Source: an uncultured Nocardioides sp. (lineage in GTDB: Bacteria > Actinomycetota > Actinomycetes > Propionibacteriales > Nocardioidaceae). Taken from it: a DNA stretch of 64,000 nt. Shown here in pieces: positions 61,022 through 64,000 of the stretch (its first letter is position 1; every line of letters starts with the position of its first letter). The notes beneath the pieces are model-generated. The model did no database searches and was not told the DNA's origin. It saw nothing but the letters and a program-made list of their open reading frames with translations. The position numbers were made by a program, and so were the translations under genes. The DNA lies in contig NZ_CANLDB010000003.1 in assembly GCF_947489365.1 (NCBI RefSeq), positions 536,908 through 600,907 on the forward strand. Reading direction: 5' to 3'.

Positions 61022-61888
61022 TCAGGAGCCGAGCGCCTGCTCGATCGTGCGCGGCTCGCGGCCGAGCACCCGTCGTACGTCATCGGTGACCTCGGCGACG
61101 GAGCCGTCGGCGATGGCGGTGTAGGTGCTGACCCAGGCGTCGAGCTGCCAGTCAGCGGCGTCGGGGTACGCGGCCGCCCGTGAGGCGTAGGCCTCCTCCA
61201 GGGTCTCCTCGACGTAGTGCAGCGGCCGGCCCACGACGGCTGCGGCGCGCTCGACCGCCTCGCCGAGGGTGGGCGCCGACGGGCCCGTCAGCGTGTACGT
61301 CGCCCCGTCGTGCCGGTCGTCGCCGCCCGCGACGTCCCGGAGCACCCGCGTCGCGACGTCGCTGCAGTCGCGGCGCCCGACCAGGGCGACCCGTCCGCCC
61401 GGGTCGGCGCCGGCGGGGCCACGGACGGCGCCGGTGGCGTCGGCGAACAGCGGGATCACCTCGGCGTAGAAGCTGTCGCGCAGCAGCGTGTGGCCGCAGC
61501 CGGAGTCCCGCAGGGCGGCCTCCGCGTCGGCGTGGTCGCGCCCGAGGGTGAAGGTCGCGTCGGCCGCGGCGCCGCTGAAGGAGGTGTAGACGACGTGGCG
61601 CACCCCGGCCTCGGCCGCGGCGGCGATCGCCGAGCGGTGGTGGGCGCGACGGTCCGCGGACTCCGACGCCGAGACCAGCAGCAGCACGTCGACGCCGTCG
61701 AAGGCGGCCCGGCAGGCCGCGCCGTCGTCGTACGACGCCTCGGCGACGTCGAGCCCGGCCAGCGCGGCCGGCACGCGGGCGGCGGAGCGGACGACGAGGC
61801 GCGGTGACAGGTCGGCCAGCGCCGTGGCGACGGCACCGCCGAGGGATCCGGTCGCACCGGTGACGGCCAGGCGTGCGGGGGAGCTCAT
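61022..61888 (-). CDS. NmrA-like/SDR family NAD(P)-binding protein
   Basis: Atypical short-chain dehydrogenase of 288 residues. The N-terminus RLAVTGATGSLGGAVATAL carries the GxxGxxG fold motif; VLLLVSASESADRRAHH and VYTSFSGAAADATFTLGR (no Y-x-x-x-K) match the NmrA/QorB group. The substrate may be a quinone or the protein may be a redox sensor; next to menF a quinone link is tempting but unproven. ATG 61888 has CATGAT 6 nt upstream. It converges with the MBL gene, 4 nt apart. Confidence 0.82.
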   Translation of the reverse strand: MSSPARLAVTGATGSLGGAVATALADLSPRLVVRSAARVPAALAGLDVAEASYDDGAACRAAFDGVDVLLLVSASESADRRAHHRSAIAAAAEAGVRHVVYTSFSGAAADATFTLGRDHADAEAALRDSGCGHTLLRDSFYAEVIPLFADATGAVRGPAGADPGGRVALVGRRDCSDVATRVLRDVAGGDDRHDGATYTLTGPSAPTLGEAVERAAAVVGRPLHYVEETLEEAYASRAAAYPDAADWQLDAWVSTYTAIADGSVAEVTDDVRRVLGREPRTIEQALGS

Positions 61889-61926
61889 GGGGCCATCATG
61901 ACGCCCGCGGCGCGGCGGGGCCGCGG

Positions 61927-63225
61927 TCAGGACGACAGGGCGTCGCGCACGGGGACGAACTTGGCCTGCGCCTCGGCCAGCTCGGCCTCGGGGTCCGACC
62001 CGGCGACGATGCCGCAGCCCGCGAAGAGCCGCACGGTCGACCCCGTCACCTCGGCCGAGCGGAGCGCGAGTCCCCACTCGCCGTCACCCGCGGCGTCGAT
62101 CCAGCCGACCGGACCGGCGTACCGGCCGCGGTCCATCGACTCCAGCTCCTCGATGACGCCGACGGCGGCCGGCGTGGGGGTGCCGCCCACGGCGGCGGAG
62201 GGGTGCAGCGCGGCCGCGAGCCGGAGCGAGGACACCTCGCGGGCGTCGTGGACGTTGCCGGCGACGTCGGTGGCGAGGTGCATGACGTTGGGCAGGTGCA
62301 GCACGAAGGGGGAGTCGGGCACGTTGACCGACGAGCAGTGGGGCCGCAGGGCGTCGGCGACCGAGCGGACGGCGTACTCGTGCTCCTCGAGGTCCTTGCT
62401 GGACCGGGCGAGCGCGGCCGCGAGGGCGAGGTCGTGGCCGTCGTCGCCGGTGCGGCGGATCGTGCCGGCCAGCACCCGCGAGGTCACGAGCCCGCGGTCG
62501 CGGCGGACGAGCATCTCGGGGGTCGCGCCGACGAGGCCGTCGACGTGGAAGGTCCAGCACATCGGGTACGCCGCGGCGAGGCGCTGCAGGATCCAGCGGG
62601 CGTCGACCGGCTCGGCCGCCGTGGCGAGCAGGTCGCGGGCGAGCACGACCTTGTCGACCTCGCCGGACTCGATGCGGAGTACGGCGGCGGCGACGGCGGA
62701 CATCCACGCCTCGCCGTCGAGCGCGCCGTCGGAGAACGTCACCTCGGCGGGCGGCTCCGGGGCCGCGGCCACGCCGAGGCGGGGGTCGGCGATGCTGCTG
62801 CGTCCGACCGTGGTCAGCCAGGCGTCGTCGCCACGGCGACCGACGATCACCTCGGGCACGACGAGGGTGGAGGAGCCCGGGTCGTCGGCGAAGGCGAAGC
62901 TGCCGAAGGCGACCGGACCGGTGCCCGGGACGCCGACCTCGTCACGCACGACGGCGGCCGCCACGAGGTCGGCCCACCAGGTGTCGGCGTCGTCGAACCG
63001 CTCGGCGCCGGCGGTGCTGATCTCGGCCGCCGAGCCCCACCCGACGAGGCCCTCGCCGCGGCGTACCCAGCTCAGCGGGCCGTCGGGGGGCAGCAGGTCG
63101 AGGAGCGAGCCGGCGGCAGGATCGAGGAGGGAGGGGTCGAGGCGGACGGTCCGGCACACGAGGGGGCCTGCTGTCACCCCGAGCCCGATGCCGCGGTCCG
63201 GGTCTGCGCCCTGCGCGGTGGTCAC
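61927..63225 (-). CDS. menF: isochorismate synthase
   Basis: Converts chorismate to isochorismate, the first step of menaquinone synthesis. 432 residues; the chorismate-binding C-terminal domain shows GEVDKVVLARDLLATAAEP, TSRVLAGTIRRTGDDGHD, LHPSAAVGGTPTPAAVGVIE and RLFAGCGIVAGSDPEAELAE. It lies 38 nt before the NmrA-like gene on the same strand. TACTCT lies 6 nt before the GTG start. The product goes to MenD at 56541. A salicylate or siderophore role is the alternative. Confidence 0.9.
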   Translation of the reverse strand: MTTAQGADPDRGIGLGVTAGPLVCRTVRLDPSLLDPAAGSLLDLLPPDGPLSWVRRGEGLVGWGSAAEISTAGAERFDDADTWWADLVAAAVVRDEVGVPGTGPVAFGSFAFADDPGSSTLVVPEVIVGRRGDDAWLTTVGRSSIADPRLGVAAAPEPPAEVTFSDGALDGEAWMSAVAAAVLRIESGEVDKVVLARDLLATAAEPVDARWILQRLAAAYPMCWTFHVDGLVGATPEMLVRRDRGLVTSRVLAGTIRRTGDDGHDLALAAALARSSKDLEEHEYAVRSVADALRPHCSSVNVPDSPFVLHLPNVMHLATDVAGNVHDAREVSSLRLAAALHPSAAVGGTPTPAAVGVIEELESMDRGRYAGPVGWIDAAGDGEWGLALRSAEVTGSTVRLFAGCGIVAGSDPEAELAEAQAKFVPVRDALSS

Positions 63226-63299
63226 TACTCGAGAGTATCCGGCGCTCCAGCACGGGTACCGGGCCCCCGGCCGGGGGCCCGGTGGGTAGCCTCGCAGGC

Positions 63300-63923
63300 G
63301 TGAAGACGCCTCGTGACCGCACCGTCGCCGTACTCGGAGCCGTCGTCGGACTGCTCGCCCTCGGCCTGGTGGTCGTGTTCGCCGTCGTCCTGCCGAAGGT
63401 CTCGTCCGAACCCGCCGAGGAGGGTGCCAGCCTCGGCGAGATCGAGCTCCCCGACGAGCTGACCGGCGGCTACACCGCCCTCGACACCGTCGAGTCCGAG
63501 CAGATCCCCGCCGAGCAGATCCAGGCGCTCGTGGCCAGCCAGGAGTACGCCGACGAGGTCCTCGCCGACCTCGTCGACGCGGGAGGCGCCAGCCGGCAGT
63601 ACCTGAACTCCGAGGAGACCGCCGCCCCCACCATCCAGGTGTACGGCGCCGAGGCCGGCCCGCTCGTGCCCGAGCAGATCGTCGACCCCGAGGCGTTCGG
63701 CCTCCGGGAGGCGCCCTTCCAGGTCGTCGAGGGCGACGACGTGAGCTGCATCGTCGAGCGCTCCGAGGTCGACCCCGCCACGCAGCAGCCGCTCCCCGAG
63801 CCGCAGGTCGTCTCCGTCGACTGCCAGCGCACCGCCCCCGGCCTCACCGTCCGCCTCATCGCCGGCACCAACCTCGGCGAGTCCGCCGCGCTCGTCAACG
63901 AGGTCTTCGAGCTCAACGTTTGA
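63300..63923 (+). CDS. membrane-anchored protein of unknown function
   Basis: A 207-residue protein with a basic n-region and a signal anchor (VAVLGAVVGLLALGLVVVFA) and an external acidic domain. Two cysteines (VSCIVERSEVDP and VSVDCQRTAPGL) could form a disulfide. The strand pattern PTIQVYGAEAGPLVPEQIVD, AFGLREAPFQVVEGDD is regular, but I do not recognise a family. TAGCCT lies 7 nt before the GTG. The repeat array follows immediately after its stop. Confidence 0.7.
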   Translation: MKTPRDRTVAVLGAVVGLLALGLVVVFAVVLPKVSSEPAEEGASLGEIELPDELTGGYTALDTVESEQIPAEQIQALVASQEYADEVLADLVDAGGASRQYLNSEETAAPTIQVYGAEAGPLVPEQIVDPEAFGLREAPFQVVEGDDVSCIVERSEVDPATQQPLPEPQVVSVDCQRTAPGLTVRLIAGTNLGESAALVNEVFELNV

Positions 63924-63925
63924 GT

Positions 63926-64000
63926 CGAGTCGGCACGTCTGCGCAGCCTGAGGGCGTCGAGTCGGCACGTCTGCGCAGCCTGAGGGCGTCGAGTCGGCAC
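63926..64000 (+). repeat. second 32-bp-period repeat array (cut by the window end)
   Basis: The 20-bp core CGAGTCGGCACGTCTGCGCA begins at 63926, 63958 and 63990 (the last truncated), the same 32-bp period and core as at 41466-41549, with spacers GCCTGAGGGCGT. It starts 2 nt after the stop of the membrane-anchored protein gene. Confidence 0.85.

Noticed and set aside
1..64000. tRNA genes
   Set aside because: No cloverleaf-like T-arm (GGTTCGAnTCC) with a matching acceptor stem was seen in the intergenic regions.

Overview
This is a high-G+C actinobacterial chromosome segment. Gene content and order point to Nocardioidaceae (Nocardioides-like); this is inference, since no rRNA is present. The pointers are a block syntenic with mycobacterial Rv0495c-Rv0502 (including the 33-residue ribosomal protein bS22), a BldN-type sigma factor beside rex-hemACDB as in Streptomyces, a menaquinone cluster, and many interspersed GC-rich palindromes. 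I see no rRNA, tRNA, insertion sequence, prophage or CRISPR array. The window is core chromosome with small accessory insertions.

Layout. 1-3.5 kb: a truncated MFS exporter, an ABM-type monooxygenase and a three-gene overlapping cassette encoding two WXG-like helical proteins and a small charged protein. 3.6-17.4 kb: acylphosphatase, purC, a START-like protein, an acyl-CoA ligase, rsgA, a stress protein, purS-purQ, a DUF3817 protein, a secreted glycoside-hydrolase-like cell-wall protein, a bleomycin-hydrolase-like C1 peptidase, a secreted endonuclease/phosphatase-family protein and purL. 17.6-20.2 kb: disA and radA. 20.3-22.9 kb: an orphan LacI regulator with its own operator, a methyltransferase and a glyoxalase-like protein. 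23.0-31.9 kb: the Rv0495c-Rv0502-like block with ppx, a TIM-barrel protein, proline dehydrogenase, proC, an AcuC-like deacetylase, an excisionase-type HTH protein, bS22, an epimerase and an acyltransferase.

32.0-41.5 kb: a DUF5667 putative anti-sigma factor, a BldN-like ECF sigma factor with an N-terminal extension, a HAD-IB phosphatase, a glutaredoxin-like protein, then rex-hemA-hemC-hemD(cobA)-hemB with a Rex-box-like site upstream. 41.5-41.8 kb: an array of 32-bp-period repeats in inverted orientation around a central hairpin. 41.8-49.5 kb: a lytic transglycosylase, then the overlapping operon hemL, histidine phosphatase, TlpA-like lipoprotein (CTG start), ccdA, resB, ccsA, which links haem synthesis to cytochrome c maturation. 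49.5-53.4 kb: a hydrolase/TetR divergent pair, small membrane proteins, a cysteine-synthase-fold enzyme and a glycolipid-binding-like protein. 53.4-63.2 kb: menA, menE-menC-menD and menF with a 43-residue membrane protein, a VWA protein, an MBL-fold protein and an NmrA-like protein. 63.3-64.0 kb: a membrane-anchored protein of unknown function and the start of a second 32-bp repeat array.

Genes within operons commonly overlap by 4 nt (ATGA/GTGA). Many first genes have a TANNNT-like hexamer only 6-8 nt before the start codon and no clear ribosome-binding site, which suggests leaderless transcripts; I used this to choose several starts. Main metabolic themes are purine synthesis (purC, S, Q, L), haem synthesis from glutamyl-tRNA, cytochrome c assembly, and menaquinone synthesis (menF, D, C, E, A; menB and menH are not in this window).
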